A stretch of DNA of 64,000 nucleotides from Acanthosepion esculentum (GCA_964036315.1 OZ038510.1:80949349-81013348); one strand, 5' to 3'. Counted from the first letter of the stretch, positions 1 through 10,327 are shown. The notes: a model not told the origin generated them from the sequence alone. Numbers and translations are program-made.

Positions 1-31
1 ATCTATCTATCTATCTATCTAAACCTGTTCA

Positions 32-92
<61 letters not shown>

Positions 93-100
93 GTCTGTCT
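1..100. repeat. (ATCT)n microsatellite
   Basis: Tetranucleotide ATCT runs, interrupted once by about 12 bp and ending in CTGT units. Seen directly. Confidence 0.95.
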
Positions 101-984
101 TCCTTTGAATAAGTTATTTCTGTCCTTCTTATTACGAGAGGGTGTTGAAATCTTTTCAGCGCTCTCTTGGTCTTTCCAGTGTTTATCCATTTGATCAGAT
201 TTCGGAGACTGTGTCGGTTCGAGAACTTTTCAGCACCCGCCTTCGCTCATAGATTAAGTCTATTAAAAACAAATCACCACATTCTTCTGTTCTCCTAAAA
301 AATGTCTTTCTAAATTTGTTCTGGAATCTGGGAACCCTTTTCGGAGCAAAGTTTATGACATTAACAACAGAAGCGTTCATGAGATCATTTCGGAAGTTAT
401 CTTTCTCCAACTTACTTCATTTCTAATGACGCCTGATAATTGTTCCATTACCCACATTGGGAAAGAAACATGGCGTTTTTTTACCGCCTGCTACCAATGG
501 ATTATTTGTGGTTAGAAATACAAGCAGTGATATAATCATTTCTCTATTTTTCTTGCTGGTCAGGGCTTTAAGTAGGACATAATACTTATTCACTAAATAA
601 CTTGATGCAAAAATAAATACGACTTCTGTTCAATGGTTAATCCATCGTGTAGACTGCAACGATTATTTCGTGATAGCGTTTGGTCCAGAAACGCGGCCAT
701 CGTGTACACAAAGTCAGAAATGGCTTCAATCCTATCTTGGTTCAGCAAATACGGAATTATCATGATGATGATCCATCGACATTCTGCTAGATATATATTG
801 TGTTGACCTGAGTTCTTGATGAGAAGCAACACTGAATCTAATTTCACTGGAGTTGTCGCCATTTTATCTACTCCAGCTCCCACGCCGTATACGATATCTT
901 AACCCTTCACCCTCTCTTTTTTTCCCCCTTCCATCTGATTTCTCCCTCTGCCAAAAATGATTTACGATCGAAAAATGAGACAAA
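101..984. other. No gene recognised
   Basis: Two short minus-strand open frames (71 and 96 codons) lie here. Neither shows a motif or composition that I recognise. I see no splice-supported exon and treat the stretch as unannotated. Confidence 0.5.
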
Positions 985-990
985 GCAAAC

Positions 991-995
991 GTAGA

Positions 996-1026
<31 letters not shown>

Positions 1027-1035
1027 GAAAAGAGT
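991..1035. repeat. A-rich tract
   Basis: Poly-A with scattered G. It could be the tail of a retroinsertion or a simple repeat. Confidence 0.8.
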
Positions 1036-1120
1036 CGTTCACTCAGTAAGGGCCCCTGGGACAATCATGTATACCTTCTACTGCAATTGGGCTAATTGTG
1101 TATTTCTTCTTCTTCTCCAA

Positions 1121-1990
1121 CGAGCCGTGTCCTTTCAGGACGTTGGTGATCATGGCTCTTCTTACACGTGGCTCTTATCAGCATTTCAAGATTTGATAAT
1201 CCTTGCTCTCCCTGTTGTACCATCCATTCACGCAAACTCGTCAGATAGATGGCCCACTGCCTCCTATGTCTCTTCTTCTTCAGGACGTTGGCGATCATGG
1301 CTCTCCACAATTTCCTGCCCTTTGTAGCTCTTAATTAATCTTGTCTTTTTGTTATCTCTCCTAAACCTTGTTCCGTGATCCATTTACTCAAGCTCGTTCT
1401 TCTACTTTTTCTATGTGCCGTGTCTCTTCAGGACGTTGGCGATCATGGCTCTCCACAATTTCCTGCACTTTGTAGCTCTTAATAATTTGTGTCTGTTATC
1501 TCTACTAAGACTTGTTCCGCCATCCATTTACTCAAGATCATTCTTCTTCTTCTTCTTCTTCTTCTTCTTCTTCTTCTTCTTCTTCTTCTTCTTCTATATA
1601 CCATATTTCTTTAGGACGTAGGCGATCATGGCTCTCCACAATTTCTTGCCCATCATAGCTCTTAATAAATTTTGTCTTTTTGTTATCTTTCATAATCCTT
1701 GTTCCGTCATGAATTTAAACAACCCTATTGTTCTTCTATGTGCGATGTCTCTTCAAGACAATGGCGATCATGGCTCTCCACAATATCCTGTTCTTTGTAC
1801 CTCTTAATAAATTTTGTCTTTTTGTCATCTTTCCTAAATACTGTTACTCCCTCCATTTTCTCAAACTCACTAAGTATGCAATGTTTTCCTCTGTCACTCT
1901 TCCCTTTAATCTGTCCTGTGAGTGTCAGATTTTCCAAGCCTTCTTTCCGCATTATGATCCCTAAAAATTCATCTGTCGCTTCTAGATGTT
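1121..1990 (-). pseudogene. Tandem array of non-LTR RT 3' ends
   Basis: On the minus strand the same short stretch of a LINE reverse transcriptase C-terminus recurs at least five times. Each copy encodes the same kind of tail, with motifs such as LWRAMIANVLK preceded by LSKWM- or SLREWM-like sequence. Anchor positions on the plus strand (GATCATGGCTC) are about 1147, 1290, 1441, 1626 and 1765, so the spacing is about 142-150 bp, or about 185 bp where a (TTC)n tract is inserted. No copy has a catalytic domain. Similar C-termini occur in LINE endonuclease/RT proteins that are often misannotated as host genes. Head-to-tail repetition of only the 3' end is unusual for independent insertions; amplification of the element tail is my inference. 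Confidence 0.75.
1534..1595. repeat. (TTC)n microsatellite
   Basis: Pure TTC run lying exactly in the tail position between two of the tandem RT 3' ends. It therefore probably expanded from the element's AGA-rich 3' tail. Confidence 0.95.
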
Positions 1991-2029
1991 AAACATAAGT
2001 TTCCTTTTTGTTTCCATTTTCTCAAAAAC

Positions 2030-2300
2030 TTCCTCGTTGCTCGTGGTATCCTCAGCATCCTTCTGTAGAACCACATCTTTGTTGCTTTAAGTCTCTTCTT
2101 TGAGGAGATTGTCCAGCATTCATTGCCAGACAGGAGGACAAAGATCACTTAACAATTCCTAACCAAGTTTTTTTCTGTTTTCTTAATACTCTGCTTAGCT
2201 TTTGGTAGGCATCTTTCGTTATTTCAGTCCGTCTTTGGATATCAGTGTCTCATTTTCGGTTCTCTGTTAAAATCTTTCCAGATATTTACATCTTTTTAAT
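2030..2300 (-). pseudogene. Non-LTR RT thumb/C-terminal fragment
   Basis: The minus strand reads MWFYRRMLRIP, a signature of the RT C-terminal region of LINE endonuclease/RT proteins, after a degenerate thumb region. Frames are broken. It lies between the tandem tails and the tRNA-headed repeat at 2305, and is another piece of the 1-4 kb mosaic. Confidence 0.65.
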
Positions 2301-2304
2301 ATCT

Positions 2305-2600
2305 GTCTATATTTCTGAGATGAGGTATTATGTACACTATTCGGACTATTGTCCTCATCTTTGTCGCCATTTTTATTACAACGTTTCGGCCGTTGTACGC
2401 TCCGGCCTTCTTCAGGTGGTTGGAATGTCACACTGAACCCTTTATTTCGCTCACTGGGGTAGACTGTTCTAGTTCCACGTGCCGTGTTTAATGGATGTCA
2501 GTTATCAGTTATCTCCTGTTAATTTTTCCCTCTGAAAGTTTTCCACTGCCTTAACCGGGTATTGAACTCACACTCTTTGGGTCCTGTCACTGGATCTAAT
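2305..2600 (-). mobile_element. PLE-type 3' unit with tRNA-like head
   Basis: Minus-strand order: a tRNA-like segment with a B-box-like GAGTTCAATACC, a body of about 150 bp, a hairpin-forming motif (2376-2430), and a tail ending ACCTCATCTCAGAAATA. The same layout follows a GIY-YIG endonuclease remnant at 46347-46780, which links this repeat to a Penelope-like element or to a SINE sharing its 3' end. Shorter tandem copies lie at 16846-17440 and 19660-19870. Confidence 0.6.
2376..2430 (-). ncRNA. Hammerhead-like motif, extra-base variant
   Basis: Minus strand: CTGAAGA, one extra A, stem GGCCG/CGGCC around a 10-nt loop, GAAA, then the short palindrome ACGT. Flanking ACATT..CAC upstream can pair in part with the downstream side in consensus copies. 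Hammerhead position 7 is variable, so CTGAAGA is permitted. The extra base between the core and stem II is not canonical. Activity is unproven. Confidence 0.35.
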
Positions 2601-2604
2601 ATTT

Positions 2605-2800
2605 CTGAGATGAGGTATTATGTACATTATTTACATTACATTATTATTACATTGTCCTTGGGGACATCTGTGTATGAATTTCTGTGTATTATAAACCTAA
2701 TTTCTTCAGCCATAATTTTTTACCATTGCTCATATTGCAATTTTTCCTGTCATCATTGTATTACATCTTTTTGTATTTTATTGCTTTTGGTCTCCCTATT
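2605..2800 (-). mobile_element. PLE 3' UTR-like fragment
   Basis: Minus strand carries a GCAATATGAGCA..GGTAAAAA stretch and an AATTCATACACAGATGTCC stretch. Both recur downstream of the GIY-YIG remnant at 46.3 kb and again at 57.7-57.85 kb. No coding potential. Confidence 0.6.
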
Positions 2801-2839
2801 TGTAATTTGCATGTTGGGTTGTTCTTTTTGGTAACAACC

Positions 2840-3070
2840 ATGCATTCTGTCTTCTTGCGGTTGAGGTTTAGTCCTTTCTTCACGCTTTCCTTCACTATCT
2901 TCTATAGGAGCTCTTGTAGTTTCCTTTCTGTGTCGACTATCAACACTGTGTCATCTGGATATCTAACGTTGTTAAGATTGTGGCCGCCAATAATGAATTC
3001 CGGTAGGACTTCTAATTCTCTCGGAATGAGCTCGCTGTATAGGTTGAAATGGTCCGGCGAGAAGAAGACT
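2840..3070 (-). pseudogene. Non-LTR RT palm fragment (YPDD)
   Basis: Minus strand reads RYPDDTVLIVD at about 2937-2970, followed by KLQELL and a conserved KKTECMV-like segment. This is the RT palm motif C region, with the usual Ala of Y-A-D-D replaced by Pro while both catalytic Asp residues remain. The copy is truncated on both sides and fused to PLE 3' sequence at about 2800. Confidence 0.7.
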
Positions 3071-3237
3071 TCTTGTCTTACACACTTTTTTATTTTATGT
3101 GAACAGAGGGGGAACGCCCAGCTGAGTTCAAAATGCAGTCTAATCTGCTGCCTTTACTTTTGCGCTAATGCCCTTGGGAAACACGTGGATTCCCTCTCGG
3201 CTCATGTTATAAATAAATTCAACATTGCTCACATGTT

Positions 3238-3760
3238 TTGTTCATGGTATCCTCAGCATCCTTCTGTAGAACCATATTTCTGTTGCTACAAGTTTCTTCT
3301 TCATTTGTGAGGAGATTTTCCTGTAATCACTGCTATATAGGAGAAATTATACTACATAAGATTTCAGGAATACTTTCTTTGTTTCTAACGAAATTTACTT
3401 GTTTCTTTATACTTTGCTTTTGGAAGGCATCTTTGGTTTTCTCAATACGTCGTCGGATTTCAGTGTCGCACTTTTCGTCATCTTTTAAAACACTTCCCAA
3501 ATAGTTAAATTGTTGTACTTGTTTTATTTTGGTATCTACAATTTGTAATTTGCATGTTGGGCTGTTCCTTTTTGCTGACAACCATGCATTTTGTCTTCTT
3601 GCAGTTGGGGTTTAGTCCTTTATTCACGCTTTCTTCCATTAACTTCTGTAGTAGATTATGTCATTTTCTTTCCGTCTCTGCTATCAACACTGTGTGATTT
3701 GCATGTCATATTTGCATATATTAAGATTGTGGCCTCCAATAGTTAAGCCTAATAGAAGTT
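3238..3760 (-). pseudogene. Non-LTR RT palm-thumb fragment
   Basis: Second, separate copy of the same RT. From high to low coordinates it has a degenerate palm (YADD frame broken near 3690), KCMVVSKK, then VQQFNYLGSVLKDDEKCDTE and IRRRIEKTKDAFQK, and ends in MWFYRRMLRIP at about 3240. The order matches LINE endonuclease/RT proteins. Several stops and frameshifts mean it cannot code. Confidence 0.75.
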
Positions 3761-4041
3761 ACAATTCTCTCAGAATCGCCTCGCTGTTGAGGTTGGACAA
3801 GACCGGTATCTTCGACACAATTGGCCGATGTTTGGGCCTAGGTAAAACACAAGATTTCGAATCCTCGTCTTTCTGTATCTGGAAGAACAGCACGATAAAA
3901 TTGTTTTCTCTAACATATTAATCTGACCGGCTTATTAAAAAAAACAGAATTAGGAATGCTGATTTTCAGCGTAGGAATACCCTCCCCACTTAAAGGAAAC
4001 TAGCTTTTTCTGTAAACCTTTTTGCCTTGTCACAAAATTTA

Positions 4042-5061
4042 CTGTATTTCCTCATGTATAATACACCTTCATCCTTAATACGCACTCCTAAAATCGTGCT
4101 GAAAATGTAAGAAAATGCTTCTACTCATGCATACTACGCACCTCTAGTTTGGTAATCAGATCAACCATCTGTCCTTACATGGAATATTGCTGTCATGTAT
4201 GGTCTGGTTCTCCCGCTGTACGTCTCGAGGTCTTTGACAAAATCCATAGACGTATATGCAAGATGATAGGTCCTGACTTGGCATCTAGTCTACAATCGAT
4301 ATCCCGCAGACGTGCTGTGGCCTCCATCTGTCTCTTCTACAAATATTTTCACGGCAACAGTTTCGACAAGCTACTTTCGCTGGTTCCCGGACTACATGAA
4401 TTTAAGCAAGCTACTAGGCTGTCATCTCGGTCAAAATGGTTAAATGTAACAGCTTCTTCTGCTACACTTCCCGTCTGTGGAACTCCCTTCCCCTTACTTG
4501 CTTCCCCGATGACTATAATCTTCAAATATTCAAGTGTAATGTCAATCGACATCTGACATCCTCAGCTTGTTCCCCGCCCTTCTCTGTATCCTTTCACCAA
4601 ACACGCCTCTTTACTCTTGTTCTCAATACTCTGTAACCCCTTGCGTGCTAGTGACACTTCCGCCTTGGTCGGGGTGAATTAACTTAAAAAAGCACACACA
4701 CACAAAAAAAAAAACTAGAAATTTTACATTTAAGGTAAGCGTTTTCTAATCTTACTAAAAATGGTTTTAAACATAAAATAATATTACTCTAATTCATTTT
4801 TATGATAATTCTTACTTTATTTTATATTTGTAAGTATTGTTAGGTACATATGATTGTATTTGACATCCTTATGGGGTCGCAATCGCCGAATGTTAGTGTC
4901 AAATTGTCGGATGTTTGGGGTGAGTAGTCATTTCAAAACTGAAATCGATCTATGAAACCGCAAGTTTTTAAAGATTTTTTTGTAACTGTGTATAATACGC
5001 ACCCCTAATTTTGCTTATTATTTTTCAGAAGAAAATGCGTATTATACATGGGGAATTACGG
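4042..5061. mobile_element. TA-flanked DNA transposon with TIRs
   Basis: The left end CTGTATTTCCTCATGTATAA and the reverse complement of the right end CCGTAATTCCCCATGTATAA are inverted repeats, agreeing at 21 of 25 positions over the full 25-bp arms. Each end is flanked by TA (4040-4041 and 5062-5063). This fits a Tc1/mariner/pogo-type element of about 1.02 kb. No transposase is visible; the interior holds a LINE 3' end (4149-4685) and AT-rich DNA. It is a non-autonomous or gutted copy. Confidence 0.6.
4149..4685 (+). pseudogene. Non-LTR RT C-terminus (RLWNSLP family)
   Basis: The plus strand encodes a jockey/CR1-like RT C-terminus: PYMEYCCHVWSG, RRICKMIG, ASICLFYKYFHG, then after a frameshift near 4430 TSRLWNSLPLTCFPDDYNLQ and FKCNVNRHL. 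It ends with an untranslated tail ACCCCTTGCGTGCTAGTG..GGGGTGAA shared with copies at 8.8, 49 and 58 kb. There is no catalytic palm. It appears nested within the TA-flanked DNA transposon, so it probably inserted after that element. Confidence 0.8.
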
Positions 5062-5419
5062 TATTCAATTCTATACTTCGAACGTCTGCGACTGAACGCT
5101 GAAATGTTATTCACTACTTAAATCGAGAGCTCTTCAAGTCAGGAGTCAGCTGTCTATCTTTCCTGCAGAGCAACAAGACCTTCACTTCTTCCTCTTTCTG
5201 ACGCTCATACAAAACCAAAAAGTAATCCTCTACCTTAAGTGGATCTTGGGCCTTGTATTGAGTGAACATTAGTAAAAAAAAAAAAATAAGTTGTTAAATA
5301 TCAAAAGACATAATCTTTGAAATTATAGATAAGTTAAAAGCTTCTTCTCGGGACATGGATGATAATGGTTCTTTAAATCTTTCTAAACCTTGTGACATTT
5401 AACAGGATTTTTTCTGTTA

Positions 5420-5540
5420 CACCCACCCACGTTCTGTCATCCATTCACGCAAGCTCGTCAGGTAGGTGACTCCCCTATCTCTGTTGTACACAATATGCCC
5501 TGTGTGTCAAGTTTCAAAGTCCTTCTCTGTTATGTCTTTG
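5420..5540 (-). pseudogene. Small non-LTR RT tail fragment
   Basis: Minus strand reads TYLTSLREWMTERG, the tail motif also found in the 1.1-2.0 kb array. It is a short isolated remnant. Confidence 0.55.
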
Positions 5541-5569
5541 GGTTTGTTTTTGTAATGCAAGATAGGCGG

Positions 5570-6230
5570 CACGGTAGATTAATGGCTAGCGGCACGGATT
5601 GAGGAATCGGAGAGCCGAGTTCGAATTCCAGTTGAATCCATGTGCTAATACCCTAGGGAAAGGTATGAATCCTCTTCTTCTCCCCGCCACCTATGGGTAA
5701 ATAGCAGGACAGACCGGATTCTATAGCCTTGGATATCAACTGTGCTACCGCAGAAAAAAATGGCAACCTACTATCCGTCAGTCACGTATCGAAAGATACA
5801 TGATCGCCTAAGAGCGTATCACGCACGGCACATAACTGAATCGGAGAGCCGAGTTCGAATTCCAGTCGAATCCATTACATTCACTTACGTGCTAATACCC
5901 TTGGGAAAGGTATGAATCCTCTTCTTCTATGGGTAAATAACAGGACAGACCGGGTTCTATAGCCTTGGATGGCAACTAGTCTACTGCAGAAAGAAATGGT
6001 AACCTACTGCGGTAAAAAAATCTACCTCGTCAGTCATGTATCGAAAGATACATGATCGCCTAAGCGTGTATAACACATGGCACGTAACTGAATCGGAGAG
6101 CCGAGTTCGAATTCCAGTCGAATCCATTACATTCACTTACGTGCTAATAGCCTTGGGAAAGGTATGAATCCTCTTCTTCTTTCCCCCTCCATACAGCTAT
6201 GTGTAAATAGCAGGACAGATAACTGGCCGA
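5570..6230 (+). mobile_element. Three tandem tRNA-derived SINE units
   Basis: Units repeat at 234 and 252 bp (GAGCCGAG anchors near 5612, 5846 and 6098). Each has a B-box-like GAGTTCGAATTCC, then GCTAATACCC, GGGAAAGGTATGAATCC, a CT-rich stretch, ATAGCAGGACAGACC, and GTATCGAAAGATACATGATC, which can form a hairpin. Related units occur at 28.47, 50.93 and 51.52 kb. A tRNA-derived Pol III SINE is the best reading. Tandem joining is unusual for SINEs. Confidence 0.75.
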
Positions 6231-6744
6231 TAAAAGGGTGCTAACTAGTGTTAGTGTAAAGGAACGGACCCTGGGGCCAATTAAGCGAAGGGAAACTGGA
6301 GTTACTGTAATAGAATAAAATTAGTGGAGTCTGCTCTCTCATATCGGTTTGCCAATTTGACAGCGTCATATAAGGTCTCGCTTAAAAGATTTATGGTAGA
6401 CTTTCACGTCGCGAACAAAAAAATGAGGGCTCAGTTAAATAAAGAGGTGCTTTTATGGACACGCATCTCCCGAGGCCTGCAGGTGTTTTGCAAACGTTTA
6501 AACTGATGGAACATGTGATATAAGCCATTTTTCTCGAGTCGCCGAGGATCAGTTGCCACATGTTTCCTCGAGTGGACAGCAAAATGCCTGCTTTACTGTC
6601 ACAAAGCCACAGTGGCAGTCAAAAAGCTATCATTGAGAGGAGCATATTTCTTTCATATTTGCACATAATTGATCCCGATATTCAAGTCGGACTTACTCAA
6701 ACGTTTCTATAGATGAGAACCAGTACAAAAGAATTCTCCTATTA
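6231..6744. other. No feature recognised
   Basis: Contains a 60-codon plus-strand frame (6324-6506) and its antisense shadow. No motif is seen in either. Confidence 0.4.
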
Positions 6745-6870
6745 CCATATTAGTACAAAAACGCACAATCCTAAAATTTAAAAATTCAACCTCAGCGTTG
6801 CGACCGCACGCTCCAAAATTTCTTACAATTAACAATAACACATTTCTAAAAACATCTTTCGGATTACACC
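6745..6870. repeat. Dispersed repeat, copy 1
   Basis: Shares GCGTTGCGAC..GCACGCTCC and AAAACATCTTTCG with 10612-10730. Nature unknown. It lies just upstream of a hammerhead-like motif. Confidence 0.6.
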
Positions 6871-6917
6871 TATTCTTTCGTTGTCCTGTTATTACGTGGA
6901 TGTAAAAAAACAAATAT

Positions 6918-6969
6918 ATTTTCATACCTGATGATATCTGTATGCACAGATGAAAGCTTGTAAAAAAAT
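6918..6969 (+). ncRNA. Hammerhead-like motif, extra-base variant
   Basis: Plus strand: CTGATGA (6928-6934), extra T, perfect 6-bp stem ATCTGT/ACAGAT with loop ATGC, GAAA (6952-6955), palindrome AGCT, then T at the expected cleavage position (6959). Flanks 6918-6927 and 6960-6969 pair as 3 bp, a 2x2 internal loop, then 5 bp. All hammerhead parts are in order, apart from the extra T between the core and stem II. Confidence 0.5.
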
Positions 6970-7128
6970 AAAAAAAGACCTTATGCAACTGGAATTTATA
7001 AACAGGGATCATAACATTCATCTACAGGTTCGGGGTTAATGTCATTTATTAAATTTGTTTTCGAAGATGCATTCTCGCCATTTATATCATTAACTTCAAT
7101 ATCTGTTTTTTTGTATGAATGATAAATG

Positions 7129-7151
7129 TCATATATATATATATATATATT
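7129..7151. repeat. (TA)n tract
   Basis: Short TA run next to the 3' side of the repeat at 7155-7480. Confidence 0.9.
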
Positions 7152-7154
7152 TTG

Positions 7155-7477
7155 AACGATAAAAATTATTAGAAAAATCAATTAAAATCTTCAGACACAC
7201 TGGGTTGTAGATTAATATTCTTATGCTTTTATTATTATTATTTCATTTATATTCCTCGACTAGTTTCGACCAACATGGCCATCATCGGGAGAGAAAAAAA
7301 TGTCTCTGCTTGCTATAGCAGTAAACTACAGAAATGAATGTCTTGTTGAAGAAAACGAACGTTTGTCTGTAGTTTTCATTTGTTTTTTTTATTGTTTATT
7401 TATTTATCTTTTTAACATTCCTTGTGTTGGTCAAACAGTCTCTTTTAAGTTGTCATTTGAGATAAGAGCTATATTCC

Positions 7478-7480
<3 letters not shown>
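7155..7480 (-). mobile_element. Short retroelement-like repeat with dead hammerhead-like motif
   Basis: Inverted copy of the repeat at 40440-40776, alignable through most of its length and likewise bordered by (TA)n. Minus strand at 7252-7294 has the ribozyme-like layout (GGCC/GGTC stem, GAAA, ACTAGT palindrome), but the core reads CCGATGA. A U-to-C change at core position 4 would be expected to abolish activity. Confidence 0.6.

Positions 7481-7567
<87 letters not shown>
7481..7567. repeat. (TA)n tract
   Basis: About 43 TA units. Confidence 0.97.
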
Positions 7568-7568
<1 letters not shown>

Positions 7569-8752
7569 CTTGGAGACAGTAAGGAAACAGTCGTGTTCTT
7601 ACTTTAGCCAATGTAAATAACAAAACCATAAAATGGCATCAGTATGTCGAATTTACAGCTGCCTCTTATATGAACCCTACCGACTCAAATAAGATATTTC
7701 ATAAATTTGATTACACTGTCATTGAAAGTAATTAAAACGTGTGGAAAAAAATGACTAAGCAAAAATGCCTTCGGCTCTCAGCAGAAAGTATCCTTTTTTT
7801 CCCTTTTTCTAAAGAATTATTTGTATATATCTTTTATCCTGGTGTATAATGATGCAAATTATTTTTTGAATCGTTTCTACTTGAAGAATTTTAAACAATT
7901 TAAAGAGGAATGATAGCGGTAAGGATAAATACTGTTATTATTGTAATAAACATTATTATTTTTCTTTTATTCCCAAGGTTACTTATTTAATTAAATATGA
8001 AGACATTAAGTGACTTTATCAGTTTAAAATATCGAATAAAAATCCGAGAAATTTAATCTAATTAGAATTTCAGTTATAAAAACGAATATTTTGTTCTGCA
8101 CTAATTACGAATTATAAAAAAAATAAGAAATTGCTGTCTATACGTGACGTCATCTACGTAACACTCAATTCATAAACATTAGCGTAGTACCCGTAAAAAA
8201 TGACCGCGTTATTAACGTCGTACTTTTGTGTGGAATTAGCGTTGTATTTGTGTTCTTCGCTTATTCTCAAACTATCGTCTCTTCTCACTCCCACTTCGGA
8301 GAACTGTAAACACAGAAAATCGTTCAGACAAAACTGACTATAACTTTTATTTTACAAACGCCAAAGTAATGTTTAAAAAAATGTTATGCTCTCGTGATTA
8401 CGAGAAATTAAAAAAAAAATAATCTAATTCCCATGATTCTCTAGTAAAAAGGAACCCGTCCTACTGGTGGGAAGTTGAGAGACTTCCATTTTTTCTTCGG
8501 TCTCTCACGAGCAGAGTTCGTGTAACTGCGCAGCTCCAGAAATGAAGACCACAGATAAGTCTTACGCAAATATCACATGTTTAATATTAACTTTTAATGA
8601 GAGACTTGTCACTTGCAAATAATTTATTCATTCACCAAGACAGAAACAAATCAGAAACATTTACTAACAACCACATTACAAGAACTGTCATACGTCTACC
8701 AAACTAATACAACTAGATCCGTCTGATAATAAATCCCTCGCTTTCTCTCTCA

Positions 8753-8755
<3 letters not shown>
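7568..8755. other. AT-rich DNA, no gene seen
   Basis: No ORF of note and no repeat that I can match. A single TGACGTCA (CRE-like octamer) occurs near 8145, without any gene context. Confidence 0.5.

Positions 8756-8757
<2 letters not shown>

Positions 8758-8808
<51 letters not shown>
8758..8808. repeat. (TA)n tract
   Basis: TA run directly 5' of a truncated LINE end. Confidence 0.97.
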
Positions 8809-8811
<3 letters not shown>

Positions 8812-8829
8812 AATATAAAAAAAAAAAAG

Positions 8830-9190
8830 TTAATTACTCCGATGAGCTGCTATCGCTGGTTCCCAGGCTCCATGAATTCAAGCGTCGTACGAGGCTGGCA
8901 TCCCGTTCCCACCCTTTCACTGTTGAAACTGTTAAATGTAGACGTCTCTTCTACCCCAATAGCTTCATATCTCGCACCTCATGGAACTCCCTTGCTCATT
9001 CCTGTTTCCCTGATGACTATGATCTCCAACTATTCAAATGTAACGTCAATCGACATCTCCAGTTGCCTTGATCTATCCTCTGTCCTTCTCCACATCCTTT
9101 CCTCTAACACTCCTATTTGCTCTCGCTCCAAATCCTCTGTAACCCCTTGCGTGCTAGTGGCTTCCAGCCTTGCTTGGGGTGAAAAGCTTA
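8830..9190 (+). pseudogene. Non-LTR RT C-terminus (RLWNSLP family)
   Basis: Across shifted frames the plus strand keeps LHEFKRRTRLASRSHPFTVE, a TSRLWNSLP-type motif shortened by a small deletion, CFPDDYDLQLFKCNVNRHLQ, and the family tail ACCCCTTGCGTGCTAGTGGC..GGGGTGAAAA. It is about 85-95 percent similar by eye to 58100-58500. Both are 5'-truncated next to a (TA)n tract. Confidence 0.75.
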
Positions 9191-9207
9191 AAAAAAAAGA
9201 AAAAAAA

Positions 9208-9361
9208 AGTGAACATAAAACACTTAGAGGAAACAGTCTGTTTCATGCCAGATGCAATCATCAGGCCACGAGTGCTGTTATTTTTCTGTTATTTCCTGAT
9301 GATTGCATCTAGCATGAAACAGAATGTCGCCTCTAAGTGTTGACTTCTATGTTCACTTTTA
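9208..9361. repeat. Fold-back (inverted repeat), hammerhead-like family
   Basis: Arms 9208-9270 and 9299-9361 are near-perfect inverted copies (GTGAACATA..CACTTAGAGG..CAGTCTGTTTCATG). The same family forms a larger fold-back at 48548-48830 and a single arm at 48361-48420. Confidence 0.75.
9296..9330 (+). ncRNA. Hammerhead-like motif, extra-base variant
   Basis: CTGATGA, mismatched T/T, stem TGC/GCA, GAAA, then ACA/TGT short stem and C. A head-to-head copy lies on the minus strand at 9232-9275 with ACAG-A-CTGT as the short stem. Stem II is only 3 bp, so confidence is low. Confidence 0.3.
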
Positions 9362-9438
9362 TATTTACACACGCTTTATCTCTGATATTGAGCACTTTAT
9401 CTCATAAATACAGCACACTTTATTTAAGACTATATTTC

Positions 9439-9439
<1 letters not shown>

Positions 9440-9475
<36 letters not shown>
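9440..9475. repeat. (TA)n tract
   Basis: TA run between two fold-back elements. Confidence 0.95.
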
Positions 9476-9477
<2 letters not shown>

Positions 9478-9482
9478 TACAT

Positions 9483-9672
9483 AGAATGGAAATCCTAAAT
9501 CATCTCATTCTGAGTAGCTATTTCAACCGAAAGGATTTTACTTTTAAGCCTTGTCAACTAGAGGTGTGAGTTTTTCCCCTCACACCTTTAGTCGGTAAGG
9601 CCTACAAGTAAAATCTCCTGGGTTGAAATACCTACTCACAATGAGATGATTTAGGATTTCCTTTCAACGTAA
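9483..9672. repeat. 190-bp near-perfect fold-back
   Basis: The left arm GGAAATCCTAAATCATCTCA and its right-arm complement continue inward through GTTGAAAT, AAAATC and GCCT to a centre of GTGTGAG/CTCACAC. This is a hairpin-forming inverted repeat with almost no spacer. It could be a fold-back MITE or an inverted duplication. Confidence 0.8.
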
Positions 9673-9754
9673 TTTTTATGTTCTGTTATAATGAATACAT
9701 TGAGTTTTTCTTGTGGATCAGTTTTAATATTTTATGTTATTCGGATTATATATA

Positions 9755-10060
9755 TATAGTGGTACTCGTTTGGAAAAACCTTGGGTATTTCGGCTTGTAG
9801 TTGAACAAATCAATGCTCAAGGAAATATGAGGGGTAAAAAAAGAAAGACCTAAGAACATGAAATTGAGGCGAAAACAATCGTCCAGAGTTCGAGTTCAGG
9901 GTCCAAAGAAAAAAACCCTCCAAAACGAGTAAAAGCAACCACGTAAAGTGCTCAGTACACGAAGGAGAGCAAACCTAATATAAACCTAAAGAGCCAGGTA
10001 AACCTACCTAGGTTTCACCTAAACCGATCGTCAGGGTAAAACTGGCTGTAAAGGTAAAAA
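9755..10060. repeat. Dispersed repeat (related to 59500-59670)
   Basis: Shares AAAAACCTT, AGAAAGA..CAGGAACATGAAA-like blocks and an inverted copy of GTGAAACC..GGTAGGT..CTGGCTC with 59500-59670. Partly a fold-back of itself. No coding potential. Confidence 0.5.
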
Positions 10061-10273
10061 ATGGAACAGAATATATAGCTTAATCCAAAAACAACCATGA
10101 CCACGTGACAAAAAAAAAAGAAGTAAAACTCAACAACAGGGTGTTATGGGTTACGTTCTTTATTCAACAACAACATAAAAAGAACCTAAAAAAAAATCTA
10201 ATAACCAGCGTCTATGTCTACACCTCCTAATAATTTTAGATTTAATAAATTATTGGGTTCTTTATAGCTAATA

Positions 10274-10276
<3 letters not shown>

Positions 10277-10325
<49 letters not shown>
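10277..10325. repeat. (TA)n tract
   Basis: TA run. Confidence 0.95.

Positions 10326-10327
<2 letters not shown>

Noticed and set aside
2684..3310. 208-codon plus-strand frame
   Set aside because: Antisense to the recognised LINE RT fragment with the YPDD motif.
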